Assembly: GCF_026242195.1 (NCBI RefSeq)
Contig: NZ_RKLV01000008.1
Span: 44,896-108,895, forward strand
DNA: 64,000 bases
From: Halorutilus salinus
Lineage (GTDB): Archaea; Halobacteriota; Halobacteria; Halobacteriales; Halorutilaceae
Direction of reading: 5' to 3'
In this document: positions 18,481-27,709 of the stretch, piece after piece
Layout: each line of letters begins with the position of its first letter
How positions within the stretch are numbered: position 1 is the stretch's first letter
Position numbers and translations under genes: made by a program
Notes under the pieces: generated by a model
Seen by the model: the letters and a program-made list of their open reading frames with translations, nothing else
Told to the model about the DNA's origin: nothing
Databases searched by the model: none

Positions 18481-19380
18481 TCACCCTTCGTCGCTCCACT
18501 CCCCGATACCCGCAGGATCGAGATGGACGTGTACGTCGCCAACGTCCTCGACGGCGCGGACACGGTCGACGACCTCGCTCTCTATGTCGTGCGCCTCGTA
18601 GACCGTATGTTCGCCGTCGATCTCGGCGTGCATCTCGACCTCTATCTCTGTTCCTTCGTAGAAAGCCTTGAAGTCGTGCACGCCGCGCACCTCAGGATGC
18701 GAAACCGCCGCGTCATGTATCTCCTCCTGCTTCCCCTCCGTGGGCGCGCTCCCGACGAGGTAGTCCACGTTCTCGCGTCCTATCTCGACGCCTTGGTAGA
18801 CGACGAGTACGGACACCAGACCACCGGCAAAAGGGTCGAGTATCGGGTGTCCGAGAGCGACGCCGACGACGCCTACCGCCGCCGCCACCGAGGTGTAGAC
18901 ATCGTTCATACAGTCTCTTGCGAGCGCGTGCAGAGCCGTCGAACCGATGCGGTCGTTGACACGTACTGTATACCTGTATACGGCGTACATGGAGACGAGG
19001 GCGAAGCCGAGCGTGGCGAGCATAAGACGCCACCCTTCTACGTCAACGTCGGGTCCGCGTACGACGCCGAGTATAGACTCGTACAGAAGCGTTAGACCGA
19101 GTAAGGCGACGACAGCGCCGACGAAGAGCGCCGCGAGGGGTTCGAGACGCCCGTGTCCGTGGGGATGTGTCGCGTCCGCCTCGTCGTACGACGCGCCGCC
19201 GTAGACGAGAACCACGACGCTTGCGACGAGGTCGGCGACGGAGTGAGCGGCGTCGGCGACGAGCGCGAGGCTACCGAAGACGACGCCCACGGCACCCTCG
19301 ACGACGACCTTTGTGGCGTTCCCCGCGACGTTGACCCACGAGGCACGTTCGAACTCCTTGCGGTCGTCGGTGGCTTTCAT
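18481..19380 (-). CDS. Cation diffusion facilitator family transporter
   Basis: The chosen start (ATG 19380, 299 aa) opens MKATDDRKEFERASWVN; a frame to 19407 adds nine residues. Six membrane segments are followed by a cytoplasmic domain (about 200-299). Metal-site residues are in DAAHSVADL (TM2) and ARDCMNDVYTS (TM5). CDF proteins export Zn, Fe, Mn or Co by proton antiport. The upstream intergenic region, shared with the divergent DUF5059 gene, contains two DtxR-type palindromes, so iron or manganese is a plausible substrate (inference). Confidence 0.88.
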   Translation of the reverse strand: MKATDDRKEFERASWVNVAGNATKVVVEGAVGVVFGSLALVADAAHSVADLVASVVVLVYGGASYDEADATHPHGHGRLEPLAALFVGAVVALLGLTLLYESILGVVRGPDVDVEGWRLMLATLGFALVSMYAVYRYTVRVNDRIGSTALHALARDCMNDVYTSVAAAVGVVGVALGHPILDPFAGGLVSVLVVYQGVEIGRENVDYLVGSAPTEGKQEEIHDAAVSHPEVRGVHDFKAFYEGTEIEVEMHAEIDGEHTVYEAHDIESEVVDRVRAVEDVGDVHVHLDPAGIGEWSDEG

Positions 19381-19425
19381 CGCACCACCGTTGTTCCCGA
19401 AGGACAAAACAGCTTCGTTTGTCCG

Positions 19426-19439
19426 TTAGGCTGACCTAA
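19426..19439. promoter_or_regulatory. DtxR/SirR-type operator palindrome 1
   Basis: TTAGGCTGACCTAA is an inverted repeat with TTAGG/CCTAA arms, the core of DtxR/IdeR-family iron boxes; haloarchaeal SirR/Idr regulators belong to this family. It lies between the divergent CDF and DUF5059 genes. Confidence 0.6.
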
Positions 19440-19460
19440 AAATGGTAAGCTTTTTGCTTG

Positions 19461-19476
19461 TTTAGGCTCGCCTAAA
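19461..19476. promoter_or_regulatory. DtxR/SirR-type operator palindrome 2
   Basis: TTTAGGCTCGCCTAAA is a perfect inverted repeat (7-bp arms, 2-nt centre) ending 6 nt before the DUF5059 start codon at 19483. Its position would block the transcription start, so metal-dependent repression is expected. Confidence 0.65.
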
Positions 19477-19482
19477 TCACGT

Positions 19483-20994
19483 ATGAGTCACAGAAGACGC
19501 AGTCTGATACGGATGGCGGGCGTAGCCGCGGCTGGTGCGGCAACCGGCTGCCTTGGCGGTGAAGGAGAGGGGAACGGTGAGACCGAAGGGAACCAAGCCA
19601 ACGGTGGCGGGGGGACGGCAGACGAGGAAGGCAGAGAGGAAGCCGAGGAGAAAGCAGAAGAGACCTCCACGGGCGGTGTCGGTGCCGAGACAGCGGTCGC
19701 CGCCGAATGGAACCGTATGCGCGTACGTCTGTACGATCCCGTAGCCTTTGCTTCGGCGGGCGCGACAGACACTGCGGCGGGGACAGCGCAGGAGATCTTC
19801 GCGCGTTTCGAGGGTGCAGGCGGCGAGTACGGCGCTCACGAAGCGCTTGAGGAAACCGACGCCGAGGCGTACGAGGGCTTTGAGGAGGCGCTGGGCGCGC
19901 TCCGTCAAGCCGTCGAAGAGGGCGACGTCGAAACCGCACGCGAGGAAGCAGGACGCGCCGACGAACATCTCGCGTCGGCTCAGCGTGCCCACGTCTCTGA
20001 GAACGACGCGTACGCGCTCGACCTACTCGCTCTGGGAACCGCGCTTAGTGACGCACGTATCGCAGAGTCGGCGGGCGGTGACGGTTCATCGGTGGCTACG
20101 TCCGTCTTCTCGCGTTTCGAGACGGCTGATGCGCACGACCCCGTAGAGGAGGCGAACAGCGAGGTTTACGAGAGCTTCGAGTCGTCCATGTCCGAGATGG
20201 CGAACGGTAACGTCGGTGCGTACGGCGACACGGTAAAGGCGGCTGTCGAAGGCGCGTACTCGGTCGCCGACAACGAAGAGACGGTGGGTGCCGGACATCT
20301 CGCCATGATGTCCGCACAGGGCTACGACGCGGCGCTCGTCGGTGAATCGGGAGGGGACGGCTCCTCGGTCATGAGCGGTGTCTTCGGACGTTTCGAGCAG
20401 GCGCGTGTCCATGAGATGGTTGAGGAAGCCAGCACCGAGGCGTACGAGGGGTTCGAGTCCGCGCTCGACGGCTACATAACCGCGCTCAACAACGCCGAGG
20501 GGGTACGCGAAGCTCTCGGCACGTACGCGGACGCAACGCTGTACGCGTGCTTCGCCGTGGCAGGTGCCGAGGACGACGCGCCCGTGGACGAGACTTCCTC
20601 AGGCGACGGTCACGGAGGGGGGACGGAGCTAACCGGCGGACCCAACGTCTATGAGGGCGAACCCGACGCCGACCATGTCGTCGACTCCAAGGCGGTTGTC
20701 TTCGAACCCGAGACTCTCGAAGTATCGCAGGGTGACACGGTTGCTTGGGTCTATACAGCCGGGGAGCCACACTCCGTGACGGCTTACGGCGACGGTATAC
20801 CCGACGACGCAGAATACTGGGCTTCGGGCGGCTTCTCATCGGAGGAAGAGGCGCGCGAAGGCTGGGAGAACGGTAAGGGTGCGATCACCGAAGGCACGTA
20901 CTACGAACACACGTTCGAGACGAAGGGGACGCACGAGTACGTCTGTATACCGCACGAGATGGCGGGGATGGTCGGCGAGGTAGTCGTCGAGTAG
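19483..20994 (+). CDS. DUF5059 lipoprotein with C-terminal halocyanin-type cupredoxin domain
   Basis: This 503-residue exported lipoprotein opens with a twin-arginine-like RRRSLIRMAG and lipobox ATGC (Cys23), followed by a Gly/Glu-rich linker. Residues 75-365 hold three repeats of about 97 residues (FARFE near 106, FSRFE near 209, FGRFE near 301), recognised as the haloarchaeal DUF5059 region. Residues 385-503 form a blue-copper domain with ligands H430, C488, H491 and M496. The iron-box-like palindrome at its promoter suggests a role in metal homeostasis on the outer surface of the cell; mechanism unknown. Confidence 0.8.
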   Translation: MSHRRRSLIRMAGVAAAGAATGCLGGEGEGNGETEGNQANGGGGTADEEGREEAEEKAEETSTGGVGAETAVAAEWNRMRVRLYDPVAFASAGATDTAAGTAQEIFARFEGAGGEYGAHEALEETDAEAYEGFEEALGALRQAVEEGDVETAREEAGRADEHLASAQRAHVSENDAYALDLLALGTALSDARIAESAGGDGSSVATSVFSRFETADAHDPVEEANSEVYESFESSMSEMANGNVGAYGDTVKAAVEGAYSVADNEETVGAGHLAMMSAQGYDAALVGESGGDGSSVMSGVFGRFEQARVHEMVEEASTEAYEGFESALDGYITALNNAEGVREALGTYADATLYACFAVAGAEDDAPVDETSSGDGHGGGTELTGGPNVYEGEPDADHVVDSKAVVFEPETLEVSQGDTVAWVYTAGEPHSVTAYGDGIPDDAEYWASGGFSSEEEAREGWENGKGAITEGTYYEHTFETKGTHEYVCIPHEMAGMVGEVVVE

Positions 20995-21015
20995 AGCGAC
21001 CGACGGCGCGCGATC

Positions 21016-21576
21016 CTAAAGCTCCGCCTCGTGCTCCGTCGTATGTACGCTACCGTCGTCACGTAGGACGCTACTTTTGAGACGTAGACGCGAAGCCTCG
21101 AAGCCTCCGACTGTCACGTCCTCGTGTTCGTCTACGAAGTCGAGAACCTCGGTTCTGCCACGACCGCTGTTCATACGCGCCAAGGTAACGTGTGGCATGT
21201 AGTCGTGCTCCGCCTCGTCCGCAAGTCCGCGTCCGACGAGGTGGTCTTCGAGAGCGCCGTGTAGACGCGTGAGTTCGTCAACGCCTTCGCACACGCCGAC
21301 CCAGACGACGCTGACGTAGTCGCGTGACGGGAAGACACCCGTACCTCCGAGCTTAACATCGAACGGTTCGACAGCCTCCACCGCCTCGTCGACGGCTTCC
21401 TTGACCGCCTTGAGACGCTGTTCCGGCACGTCGCCCACGAACTTCATCGTCAGATGCGCCTGTTCGGGCTTTGTGAAACGTAGGTCGGCGCGCGTTCCGC
21501 GCAGGTACGACTGTATGTCGCGCACCCTTGGCTCCAGTTCGGGAGGGAGGTCGACGGAGACGAACAGACGCGGCAT
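21016..21576 (-). CDS. thpR: RNA 2',3'-cyclic phosphodiesterase
   Basis: This 186-residue member of the 2H phosphoesterase superfamily has both catalytic motifs: HLTMKFVG near residue 41 and HVTLARM near 129. It opens 2',3'-cyclic phosphate ends on RNA; archaeal members were first named for 2'-5' RNA ligase activity. It starts directly at the stop of the upstream small membrane protein gene, so the two form an operon. Confidence 0.92.
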   Translation of the reverse strand: MPRLFVSVDLPPELEPRVRDIQSYLRGTRADLRFTKPEQAHLTMKFVGDVPEQRLKAVKEAVDEAVEAVEPFDVKLGGTGVFPSRDYVSVVWVGVCEGVDELTRLHGALEDHLVGRGLADEAEHDYMPHVTLARMNSGRGRTEVLDFVDEHEDVTVGGFEASRLRLKSSVLRDDGSVHTTEHEAEL

Positions 21577-21765
21577 CTACTTCTCCGTGCTCTCACCGTA
21601 CCCGGCACCGAACGCCGAAAAGAACGAGGCGATACCGACTGCGACGAGGACACCGGCGAGATCCCAAGGTGTCGTCGTCATCTGCCAGACACCGAAGGTT
21701 ATGACGACGCCTATCACGAGACCGATAAACCCCGATACGACGCTGTTAAGTAGGTCTCCTTCCAT
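21577..21765 (-). CDS. Small two-helix membrane protein
   Basis: This 62-residue protein starts at ATG 21765 (MEGDLLNSVVSGFIGLV); the open frame extends further upstream but is Arg-rich and unlike a haloarchaeal protein. Two membrane helices (about 7-24 and 32-52) with short termini. No family recognised. Its stop abuts the thpR start. Confidence 0.6.
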   Translation of the reverse strand: MEGDLLNSVVSGFIGLVIGVVITFGVWQMTTTPWDLAGVLVAVGIASFFSAFGAGYGESTEK

Positions 21766-21881
21766 GTTCGTCCACAAGAAGACGTACGGTATCAATCTGA
21801 CGGTGCGCCCGCCGGAACGGTGTGGTGCGTCGGCGCGGATACCTGATAATCTTTGATTAACGCTGTTCACAACCGACCGAT

Positions 21882-21887
21882 ATTTAA
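21882..21887 (+). promoter_or_regulatory. TATA box of the FAD oxidoreductase gene
   Basis: ATTTAA within GATATTTAAC is centred about 27 nt before the ATG at 21912, fitting a leaderless transcript. Confidence 0.5.
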
Positions 21888-21911
21888 CTCGCCGACGGCA
21901 ACCCTCAAACA

Positions 21912-23147
21912 ATGACCCAGTACGTTATAATCGGCGACGGAATCGCTGGAGCGACCGCCGCCGAGACGTTACGCGATGAGAACGAGGACGCCGACATAAC
22001 CGTAATCACCGAAGAACCCGAACCCCTGTACAACCGTATCAACATCAAGGAGTTCGCCAAGGGAAAGATGGCGGAAGAGTTCATACAGATACACGACGCG
22101 TCGTGGTACGACGAACGCGGTATCGACCTGATGCTCGACACGCACGTCTGGAAGGTCGAGTCGGACGAAAACGAGGTCGTCCTGCATAACGGCGACGGAC
22201 TCGGCTACGACAAGCTTCTCGTCGCCGCGGGCGGAACGCCGCGTGACCTCCCTGTGCCTCATTCAACGGCGGACGGTATACACAACTTCTGGACGTTCAT
22301 CGACTCGCGTCGGATACGTAGGGACGCCGAGGACGCCGAGAGCGGTATCGTCGTCGGCGCAGGGCTTCTGGGTATCGACTTCGCGTTCGCGCTCGCCGAG
22401 AACGACGTAGACGGAAAGTACCTGATGCGCGGCGACAGATGGTGGAGGTACGCGATGGATGAGGAGGGCGCTGAGATAATACACGACGAACTCCGTGAGG
22501 CGGGCGTCGAACCCGTCTTCGGCGAGGGCGTCGACCGTTTCGAGGTCGACCGTATGGGTCACGTCACGGATGTCGTCGGCACGAGCGGGACGCGTTACGA
22601 CTGCGACATGGCGGGTGCCTGTATCGGTCTCGATCTCAACACGGGTATGCTCGACGGAACGCCCGCCGAGACCGACGAAGGTATCATCGTCGACGAGCAT
22701 ATGCAGACCGACGATCCCGACATCTTCGCCGCGGGCGACATTACGGAGTTCTACGACGTTCTCGTCGGCGAGCACAACATAAACGGTTCGTGGGACTCGG
22801 CTCAGGAACAGGGCGAGGTCGCCGGTCGTAACATGGCGGCGGGCGAGGCGGGAGAGGAGATGGAGACGTTCTCCATCGTACCTAAGTACTCCGTCTCCCA
22901 TTTCTCGATGCCTTTCATGTCGCTCGGTAGCCCGACGAAGGGCGACGAGTTCGCGTCACGTAGGTACGGCGAGAAGGAGCACCGCAGGCTCGCGTTCAAG
23001 GACGGAAGGCTCGTCGGCGCTATACTCGTCGGAAACGTACGTCCCGTGGGCCCGCTCACACGCGTCATAAACAAGCGCGCCGATGTCGCCGACGACAAGG
23101 AAGACTTGCTCGCAGAACAGATCGACCTCGACGAGGTTCTCGACTGA
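21912..23147 (+). CDS. NAD(P)/FAD-dependent oxidoreductase (nitrite-reductase/rubredoxin-reductase-like)
   Basis: This 411-residue protein has an FAD-binding GDGIAG (8-13), an NAD(P)-binding GIVVGAGLLGIDFA near 148, and the second FAD motif PDIFAAGDITEF near 274, as in pyridine nucleotide-disulfide oxidoreductase class proteins related to NirB, rubredoxin reductase and NADH oxidase. There is no active-site CxxC. The partner is unknown; no nitrite reductase or rubredoxin gene is adjacent. Confidence 0.82.
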   Translation: MTQYVIIGDGIAGATAAETLRDENEDADITVITEEPEPLYNRINIKEFAKGKMAEEFIQIHDASWYDERGIDLMLDTHVWKVESDENEVVLHNGDGLGYDKLLVAAGGTPRDLPVPHSTADGIHNFWTFIDSRRIRRDAEDAESGIVVGAGLLGIDFAFALAENDVDGKYLMRGDRWWRYAMDEEGAEIIHDELREAGVEPVFGEGVDRFEVDRMGHVTDVVGTSGTRYDCDMAGACIGLDLNTGMLDGTPAETDEGIIVDEHMQTDDPDIFAAGDITEFYDVLVGEHNINGSWDSAQEQGEVAGRNMAAGEAGEEMETFSIVPKYSVSHFSMPFMSLGSPTKGDEFASRRYGEKEHRRLAFKDGRLVGAILVGNVRPVGPLTRVINKRADVADDKEDLLAEQIDLDEVLD

Positions 23148-23194
23148 CCGGCGCGCGACCTTAGAAATAAGTACCGGACGCGCTAAACGGTAGT

Positions 23195-23239
23195 ATGGTA
23201 ACTGAGACACTGGAGGAAGAGACAGACGATGCCGCGTGA
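23195..23239 (+). CDS. Possible 14-codon upstream ORF overlapping the phoU start
   Basis: ATG at 23195 opens a 14-residue acidic peptide ending in TGA at 23239, in another frame and overlapping the phoU ATG at 23229. An AT-rich box AGAAATAAGTA (about 23163-23173) lies about 27 nt before 23195, so the transcript likely begins at this ATG. A GGAGG at 23212-23216 lies 12 nt before phoU. It may be a translational leader; it is short and could be chance. Confidence 0.3.
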   Translation: MVTETLEEETDDAA

Positions 23240-23903
23240 GGACTACCAGGAACGTCTTGACGGGCTACGCAAAGACGTTGTTGGGATGAGCGACCTCGTT
23301 CTCGAACGTCTCGACAAAGGGATGGAGGCGCTCGAAACCAAGGACGAGGATCTCGCGTGGGAGGTCATCGACGGCGACGACGAGGTCAACGAACTCTACC
23401 TCGAAATAGAGCAGGAGTGCGTCGACCTTATCGCGTTACAACAGCCCGTCGCGGGCGACCTACGTCTCATAGCGGCGTCGTTCAAGATAATCACCGACCT
23501 CGAACGTATCGCCGACCTCGCGACGAACCTCGGCGAGTACACGCTCGACGCGCGCCGGACGTACTTCTCCGAGGTCGACGTACAGGAGGTGGGTGAGTTC
23601 GCGTCCGAGATGGTAAACGACGCCGTCGCCGCCTACGAGAACGAGGATATCGAGGCGTGTTACGGTATAGACGATCGCGACGAAAGGCTCGATCGGAGAT
23701 GTGAGGACGCGAGCGAACGTATAATGCGTGACCTCATAAGGGGGATCGATATCGAAACCGACGAAGAGATGGAGCTACTTCTTGGGGAGACGTCACGTCT
23801 GCTTCTGACCATACGTGACCTCGAACGCGTCGGCGACCACGCCGTCAACATCGCGGCGAGGACGCTTTACATGCTCGAAAACGACGACGAACTCATCTGG
23901 TGA
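23229..23903 (+). CDS. phoU: PhoU-domain phosphate signalling protein
   Basis: This 224-residue all-helical protein has the two tandem three-helix PhoU repeats. Each ends in a metal-binding acidic motif: LRLIAASFKIITDLERIADLATNL (about 75-98) and LLLTIRDLERVGDHAVNIAART (about 190-211). PhoU dampens phosphate uptake through Pst. No pst genes are in the window. The stop overlaps the ATG of the next gene by 1 nt (TGATG). Confidence 0.88.
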   Translation: MPREDYQERLDGLRKDVVGMSDLVLERLDKGMEALETKDEDLAWEVIDGDDEVNELYLEIEQECVDLIALQQPVAGDLRLIAASFKIITDLERIADLATNLGEYTLDARRTYFSEVDVQEVGEFASEMVNDAVAAYENEDIEACYGIDDRDERLDRRCEDASERIMRDLIRGIDIETDEEMELLLGETSRLLLTIRDLERVGDHAVNIAARTLYMLENDDELIW

Positions 23904-24862
23904 TGGAGACGGCGCTCGCACTCCGGGTTGCGCCTCCTCGGACGGAGGAGGTAATGCGCGAGGCGCGCGAACGGGGTGTCTACGACGGTTCGCGGAGCGT
24001 GCGCAAGGTCGGCGCGAACGTCGAGGTTCCTGTGACACGCCGTTTCGGTGGGTACGAGACGGTCGAACAGGACGATCCCGTGATTCGGCGTGTCTCTCTC
24101 GGCGACTACGTCGACGACCCGCCTTCGTTTTCGCTCGTCGGCGACGTGGCGCTCGTGAACTTCGGTGATGCCGACGGTGAACGCGAGCACGCCGTTGCGG
24201 AAGCCCTCGAAGAGCTACACGGTGTCGGCGGCGTTCTCGCGCACGAGGGCGTCGAGGGCGAGGAACGTGTCCCGCGGACGCGGCACGTCGCGGGCGAACG
24301 CGGTACGGAGACCGTACACAGCGAGAACGGCTTTGTGTTCGCGCTCGACCCGGCGCGCGTCATGTTTTCGGTTGGTAACGCCCCGGAGCGCGTCAGGATG
24401 CGCGGTACAGTCTCGGAGGACGAACGCGTCTTCGACATGTTCGCGGGTATCGGATACTTCGCCGTCCCTGCGGCTGTCGGCGGTGCGGAGGTGACCGCCG
24501 CCGAGGTACGCCGAGAAGCGCACGGCTACCTCGTCGAGAACGCGCGCAGAAACGGCGTCTCCGAAAGCCTCGACGCGCGACACACCGACTGCAGAAACGT
24601 CGACGTTACGGCGGATCGTGTTATACTCGGACATTTCGATGCGACCGATGAAGGCTACCTCGACCACGCCTTCGGCTGTGTTGCCGACGGCGGTATGCTA
24701 CACGTCCACGACGCCGTACACGAGGAAGAGAGCGAGGAGACGGTGTGCGCGGTCGAGGAGGCGGCGCGGGGGCACGGATACGAAGCCGATACGGACGTAC
24801 GCCGCGTAAAAGGCGTCGCCGAGGGCGTCGCGCACGTCGTCGTCGATACGCGCGTCTCTTAG
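23903..24862 (+). CDS. SAM-dependent methyltransferase-fold protein, Taw2/Trm5-like
   Basis: This 319-residue protein has a class I SAM fold: [17 protein letters not shown] near 175. The preceding [15 protein letters not shown] resembles the TYW2/Taw2 motif (FSxGNxxExxRM) rather than Trm5. Taw2 transfers the aminocarboxypropyl group of SAM onto the wyosine precursor at tRNA-Phe G37; assignment to Taw2 over a plain methyltransferase is tentative. The ATG at 23903 overlaps the phoU stop, and its own stop overlaps the convergent leuS by 4 nt. Confidence 0.75.
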   Translation: METALALRVAPPRTEEVMREARERGVYDGSRSVRKVGANVEVPVTRRFGGYETVEQDDPVIRRVSLGDYVDDPPSFSLVGDVALVNFGDADGEREHAVAEALEELHGVGGVLAHEGVEGEERVPRTRHVAGERGTETVHSENGFVFALDPARVMFSVGNAPERVRMRGTVSEDERVFDMFAGIGYFAVPAAVGGAEVTAAEVRREAHGYLVENARRNGVSESLDARHTDCRNVDVTADRVILGHFDATDEGYLDHAFGCVADGGMLHVHDAVHEEESEETVCAVEEAARGHGYEADTDVRRVKGVAEGVAHVVVDTRVS

Positions 24863-27501
24863 CTGATCTCTATCGCGGGCTTACCCGGACGCGCCTTGTC
24901 CGCACGGTCGGAGTCGCTCCCCTCGGCGCGTTCGACGGTGACGGAGGCGTCGAACTCCTTTTCGAATAGCCACGCGGCGCGTTCGAGCGCCTCCTTCTCG
25001 CGCCCCGCGCCGAGTTCAGCTTCGAGCGACCTGTGGTTCTTCTGAAGGAAGCCGCCGTACTTCGCCGCCTCGTCGCCCTTCTCACGTATCTCGTCGTGGG
25101 ACATTATCTCGCCCATAACGTCGCCCTCTGCTTCGAGAGCGACCTCAAGCGCGCGGTGCTTCCATCCGGGGGAGACGATGACGCGCACCTCCTCAACGTC
25201 GTCTATGTCGGCGACGTCACGTATCTCGCGTACGTCCTCTCGCGTATCCTCGACGAGACGTTGTTCCTTTCCGTACCCTTCGGGCGCTTGTGCATCCACC
25301 CAGTCCGCCTCCGCGACGAGTCCTTCGCCACCGAGTTCGTCCCATAGCTCCTCGGCGATATGGGGCGCGACGGGCGACAGCGAAACCACGACGGCGCGCA
25401 GACCGCGTTCCATAACACCGGCGTCGGCTTCGACCGCCTCGGCGTAGGCTTCGAGGGTCGAGACGAGGTCTTTTGTGGCGCGTACGCCGAAGTTGAAACG
25501 GAAGCCGTCGTACTCCTCCGCGGCGCGTTCGACGGTCGCGTCTATCTCACGCCGTACGTACTCGTCGACAGGTCGGTTTCCTCCCTCGCCTTCGGCGTCG
25601 AAACCTGTTACGATACCGTGGAGACGCCGCAGGAAGCCGTGGTTCGACTCGACGCCGCTCTCCGTCCAGTCGAAGTCCTTTTCGGGCAGAGCGGCGGACA
25701 TCATGAAAAGACGCGCCGTGTCCGCTCCGTACTCCTCGACGATACGTTGCGGGGAGACGACGTTGCCCTTGCTCTTGGACATCTTCTCGCCGTCAAGAAG
25801 AACCATGCCCTGTGTGACGAGTTCGTCGAAAGGCTCGGCTTCGTCTACCATGCCTGCGTCGTTCAGGACACGTGTAAAGAACCTCGCGTACAGGAGGTGC
25901 ATGATCGCGTGCTCGATACCCCCGACGTACTGATCGACGGGCATCCAGTCGTTCGCCGTCGGTTCGTCGAAGGGCGCATCGTCGTAGTCGGGCGACGTGT
26001 AACGCAGGAAGTACCACGAAGAGTCGAAGAAGGTGTCCATCGTATCCGTCTCGCGCCTCGCGTCGCCGCCGCATTCGGGGCAGGTCGTCTCCACGAATCC
26101 GTCCACCTCGTCGAGCGGGTTTCCGCTCGTCTGTACGAACTCGGGTAGCTCTACGGGGAGTTGGTCGTCGGGCACGGATACAGGACCGCAGTCGTCGCAG
26201 TGGACGACGGGTATGGGCGTTCCCCAGTAACGCTGACGCGATATGAGCCAGTCACGGAGACGGTAGTCGACGGTTTCATCCGCGCCGTCGATGTACTCGA
26301 CGAGCGCCTCGCGCGCCCCCTCGCTCGTCAGACCGTCATGATCGCCGGAGCTGACGAGAACGCCGTCATCTGTGAAAGCCTCCTCGTCTACGTCGACCTC
26401 CGTCGCACCCTCTTCCCCCTCACGCGGTGCGACGACCTGACGTATCGGAATACCGTGTTCGCGCGCGAAGTCGTGGTCGCGTTCATCGTGCGCCGGAACC
26501 GCCATGATAGCGCCCGTACCCACGTCGGTTAGAACGAAGTCGGCGACGTAGACGGGTACCTCTTCGCCGTTCGCGGGGTTCGTCGCCTTCAGATCCGTGT
26601 CGACGCCGCGTTTCTTGCCGCCGGGTTCGCGGTCGGGGTCGACGGTTTCGATGAAGTCCGCGACCTCTTCGTTGTCACGGGCTACCTCCTCGGCGACGGG
26701 GTGTTCGGGGGCGAGAGCGACGAAGGTAGCGCCGTACACCGTGTCGATACGTGTCGTGAAGCAGTCTACGTCGCCGTGTCCCTCTACATCGAAAGGAACC
26801 GTCGCGCCCTCCTGTCTGCCTATCCAGTTTCTCTGCATCTCCTTGACGCTCTCCGACCATCCGTCGAGCGTCTCCAGACCGTCGAGTAGTTCGCCCGCGT
26901 AGTCGGTGATGGAGAGATACCACTGGTCGAGCGCGCGCTCCTCAACGGGCGTCTCACACCGCCAGCACGCGTCCTCCTCGACCTGTTCGTTTGCGAGAAC
27001 CGTCTCGCAGTCGGGGCACCAGTTGACCTCGCCCTCCTTGTACTCGACCAGACCTTCGTCGGCGAAACGTTTGAACAGCCACTGGTTCCATCTGTAGTAG
27101 TCAGGTTCGCATGTGGTAACCTCGCGTTCCCAGTCGTAGCCGAACCCCATCGCCTCCATCTGGTCGCGCATCGTCTCTATACAGTCAAGCGTCCAGTCGC
27201 GCGGGCTGGTGTCGCGTTCGAGTGCGGCGTTCTCCGCGGGAAGCCCGAACGAGTCCCACCCCATCGGATGCAGAACCTCGTCGCCTTGGAGACGTTTGAA
27301 ACGGGCGTAAGCGTCCGTAACCGTGTAGTTACGTACGTGTCCCATATGTAGCTTACCCGACGGGTACGGGAACATACCGAGAACGTACCTCTTGTCGCCG
27401 CTCGGCGCGGAGTCGTCGGCGTTAAAGACGCCCTCGTCGCGCCATACGTTCTGCCACCTCTGCTCTACCTCTCCGTGGTCGTAGCCGTTGCTGTCGCTCA
27501 T
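24859..27501 (-). CDS. leuS: Leucyl-tRNA synthetase (bacterial-type)
   Basis: This 880-residue class I synthetase has [11 protein letters not shown] (HMGH at 52-55), zinc-knuckle cysteines (CPDCE, CWRCE), a CP1 editing domain ([33 protein letters not shown]) and KMSKSKGN. The HMGHVRNYT opening is the bacterial-type LeuRS carried by many haloarchaea. A GGAGG at 27509-27513 lies 8 nt before the start, and a structured leader precedes it, unusual in this mostly leaderless window. Confidence 0.95.
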   Translation of the reverse strand: MSDSNGYDHGEVEQRWQNVWRDEGVFNADDSAPSGDKRYVLGMFPYPSGKLHMGHVRNYTVTDAYARFKRLQGDEVLHPMGWDSFGLPAENAALERDTSPRDWTLDCIETMRDQMEAMGFGYDWEREVTTCEPDYYRWNQWLFKRFADEGLVEYKEGEVNWCPDCETVLANEQVEEDACWRCETPVEERALDQWYLSITDYAGELLDGLETLDGWSESVKEMQRNWIGRQEGATVPFDVEGHGDVDCFTTRIDTVYGATFVALAPEHPVAEEVARDNEEVADFIETVDPDREPGGKKRGVDTDLKATNPANGEEVPVYVADFVLTDVGTGAIMAVPAHDERDHDFAREHGIPIRQVVAPREGEEGATEVDVDEEAFTDDGVLVSSGDHDGLTSEGAREALVEYIDGADETVDYRLRDWLISRQRYWGTPIPVVHCDDCGPVSVPDDQLPVELPEFVQTSGNPLDEVDGFVETTCPECGGDARRETDTMDTFFDSSWYFLRYTSPDYDDAPFDEPTANDWMPVDQYVGGIEHAIMHLLYARFFTRVLNDAGMVDEAEPFDELVTQGMVLLDGEKMSKSKGNVVSPQRIVEEYGADTARLFMMSAALPEKDFDWTESGVESNHGFLRRLHGIVTGFDAEGEGGNRPVDEYVRREIDATVERAAEEYDGFRFNFGVRATKDLVSTLEAYAEAVEADAGVMERGLRAVVVSLSPVAPHIAEELWDELGGEGLVAEADWVDAQAPEGYGKEQRLVEDTREDVREIRDVADIDDVEEVRVIVSPGWKHRALEVALEAEGDVMGEIMSHDEIREKGDEAAKYGGFLQKNHRSLEAELGAGREKEALERAAWLFEKEFDASVTVERAEGSDSDRADKARPGKPAIEIS

Positions 27502-27508
27502 ACAGTTT

Positions 27509-27582
27509 CCTCCGAGAAGAACGCCGGAGCGGTGGCTCTACCTACCGCCCAAAAAACGACCACTCCGGCTAGGTCTCATACG
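27509..27582 (-). promoter_or_regulatory. Structured 5' leader of leuS with Shine-Dalgarno
   Basis: On the minus strand a GCTTTAT box (about 27604-27611) predicts transcription from about 27582, giving an 80-nt leader. It contains an outer inverted repeat (GCCGGAG 27563-27569 with CTCCGGC 27523-27529), an inner GCGGT/ACCGC pair, a six-T run (27551-27556) and GGAGG 8 nt before the ATG. A leader able to fold and carrying an internal U-tract could attenuate leuS expression; no ligand or mechanism is shown. Confidence 0.4.
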
Positions 27583-27709
27583 CCACAGTTTTACGCCGGC
27601 TCGCATAAAGCTTCGGCTTCGTTTTGGAAAAAGCGGTCTTCGACAGTCGATCCGACTGAGACCGTAACTCCGGGCAAAGCTTAAAACGGTAGCGTCCTTA
27701 TCCGACTGC

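Noticed and set aside
27502..27600. T-box riboswitch in front of leuS
   Set aside because: No T-box consensus or specifier loop is seen, and T-boxes are not known in archaea.
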